Below, piece by piece: positions 62,956 to 64,000 of a stretch of DNA of 64,000 nt (position 1 is its first letter; each line of letters opens with the position of its first letter). This DNA comes from Blautia caecimuris (GTDB lineage Bacteria > Bacillota > Clostridia > Lachnospirales > Lachnospiraceae): assembly GCF_024622975.1 (NCBI RefSeq), contig NZ_JANJZT010000016.1, forward strand, positions 1-64,000. The letters run 5' to 3'. Position numbers and translations under genes: made by a program. Under the pieces are notes generated by a model that searched no databases, had not been told where the DNA came from, and worked only from the letters and a program-made list of their open reading frames with translations.

Positions 62956-64000
62956 ATGAATCATACAGGAAACCGAAAACATCGACATTTTACTTCTTTT
63001 CAGGTAATCATTCTGGGATTTTTTTCTGTAATACTTCTTGGCAGCCTGCTTCTGATGCTCCCGCTTTCCACCCGGGACGGAAATGGCGCATCCTTTGCAG
63101 ACAGCCTTTTTACTGCCACATCTGCAGTTTGTGTAACAGGACTTATTATCCATGATACTGCAACCTACTGGTCTGAATTTGGTCAGGCGATCATTCTGAC
63201 GCTGATCCAGATCGGCGGCATGGGCGTTGTGACAATTGCTGTTGCCATTGCTGTTGCGTCCGGCCGAAAAATCGGTCTGATGCAGCGAAGCACCATGCAG
63301 GAAGCAATTTCTGCCCACCAGGTTGGCGGTATCGTACGTTTGACCAAATTTATTCTGAAAACCAGTATATTTATAGAGCTGATCGGAGCAGTGTTTCTGA
63401 TGCCTGTATTCTGCAAAGATTTCGGTATTCTGAAAGGTCTGTGGTATTCTCTGTTCCACGCTGTATCTGCTTTCTGCAACGCCGGGTTTGATCTGCTTGG
63501 TGTCAGAGAACCTTTTTCCTCTCTGACCTCCTATGCTTCAAATCCTCTTGTAAACATTACGATCATGGCTTTGATCGTAACAGGTGGCGTGGGCTTTGTT
63601 ACCTGGGCAGATATTAAGAAAAATAAACTGCAGTTTAAAAAATATAATATGCAGAGTAAAGTTATTCTGACGGTTACTGCTGTCTTGATCGCAGTTCCGG
63701 CTGTTTACTTCTTTTTCTGTGAATTTTCCGGTCTGCCTCTGGGAGAAAGGATCTGGACCTCCCTGTTCCAGTCTGTAACGCCAAGAACAGCGGGATTTAA
63801 CACTGCAGATCTGACCCTGCTTACAGAAACCGGACTGATGCTTATGATCATCCTGATGCTGATCGGTGGCTCTCCGGGTTCCACAGCCGGCGGTATGAAG
63901 ACAACTACCATCGCAGTTCTGTTTTCTTCCGCTTTGTCCGTATTCCGCAAAAACGATTTTGCTCATTTTTTCCGCAGACGTGTTCCGGACAGTGTGATCA
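62956..64000 (+). CDS. ktrB: KtrB/TrkH-type potassium transporter, partial (C-terminus outside window)
   Basis: The frame opens at ATG 62956 and remains open to the window edge (348 codons). It shows the repeated selectivity-filter segments of the family: FTATSAVCVTGL, FHAVSAFCNAGFD and FQSVTPRTAGFN, each before a membrane helix, as well as GGSPGSTAGGMKT. It takes up K+ together with a KtrA-type cytosolic subunit. GGAGGC lies upstream. The frame is absent from simple ORF lists because it has no stop here. Confidence 0.9.
   Translation, partial: MNHTGNRKHRHFTSFQVIILGFFSVILLGSLLLMLPLSTRDGNGASFADSLFTATSAVCVTGLIIHDTATYWSEFGQAIILTLIQIGGMGVVTIAVAIAVASGRKIGLMQRSTMQEAISAHQVGGIVRLTKFILKTSIFIELIGAVFLMPVFCKDFGILKGLWYSLFHAVSAFCNAGFDLLGVREPFSSLTSYASNPLVNITIMALIVTGGVGFVTWADIKKNKLQFKKYNMQSKVILTVTAVLIAVPAVYFFFCEFSGLPLGERIWTSLFQSVTPRTAGFNTADLTLLTETGLMLMIILMLIGGSPGSTAGGMKTTTIAVLFSSALSVFRKNDFAHFFRRRVPDSVI

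Overview
The window is a 64 kb piece of a low-to-moderate GC Gram-positive chromosome. It most resembles a gut Lachnospiraceae (Blautia / Ruminococcus-like Clostridia). This rests on protein family content and gene order: an F-type ATP synthase operon, a Tad pilus locus without a secretin, an ECF folate S-component behind a THF riboswitch, GH32 sugar use with an ABC importer that has no own ATPase, and long-form HPF. Strong AGGAGG-type ribosome binding sites agree with this. Genus is inference.

Region 1 (1-10,570) is accessory DNA. The left edge is the end of an IS66-family element (1-303) inserted into the tyrosine integrase of a mobilizable element. A collinear set follows: MobC-like protein, RepA-like ATPase, two small proteins, a candidate oriT rich in inverted repeats, and a MobV relaxase (to 4684). 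Next comes AT-rich cargo: an unrecognised 226-aa protein and a protein with four zinc-ribbon-like repeats joined to a Vsr-like nuclease domain. From about 6,720 to 9,960 lies a graveyard of broken genes (an unknown fragment, a regulator fragment, a frameshifted Nudix gene, a truncated DUF1016/YhcG nuclease). It surrounds one intact Phd/RelE-type toxin-antitoxin pair and two copies of a hairpin-bearing repeat, one of which may end a small RNA.

Region 2 (10,571-25,404) is core chromosome: GNAT, YgjP-type metallopeptidase, lysophospholipase-like hydrolase, DUF1294 protein, SGNH esterase, YfcE-like phosphoesterase, WYL regulator, birA, then atpBEFHAGDC. The c subunit lacks the sodium ligands, so a proton-type synthase is inferred. 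A membrane protein, anti-sigma factor and ECF sigma factor face the other way.

Region 3 (25,718-31,662) is a sucrose/fructo-oligosaccharide locus: LacI regulator, two matching operator dyads, binding protein, two permeases and a cytoplasmic GH32 enzyme. Region 4 (31,992-37,262) holds an AlaX-type tRNA editing protein, an amidohydrolase, a four-repeat lipoprotein, folT with its THF riboswitch, and a GNAT protein.

Region 5 (37,607-47,162) is a complete Tad/Flp pilus operon with two prepilin peptidases and a terminal FHA protein. Region 6 (47,244-59,780) follows directly. It encodes CDP-sugar enzymes (RfbG, RfbH), a YerE-like ThDP enzyme, an SDR, two CapK-like ligases, a flippase, a GtrB-like GT2 and a GT-C-like membrane protein. 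Together they look like a self-contained pathway that builds a deoxy or branched sugar, loads it on a lipid carrier, flips it and transfers it outside the cell. This is the best candidate here for an undescribed system. The window ends with hpf, guaA (opposite strand), a small membrane protein and the 5' part of ktrB/trkH.
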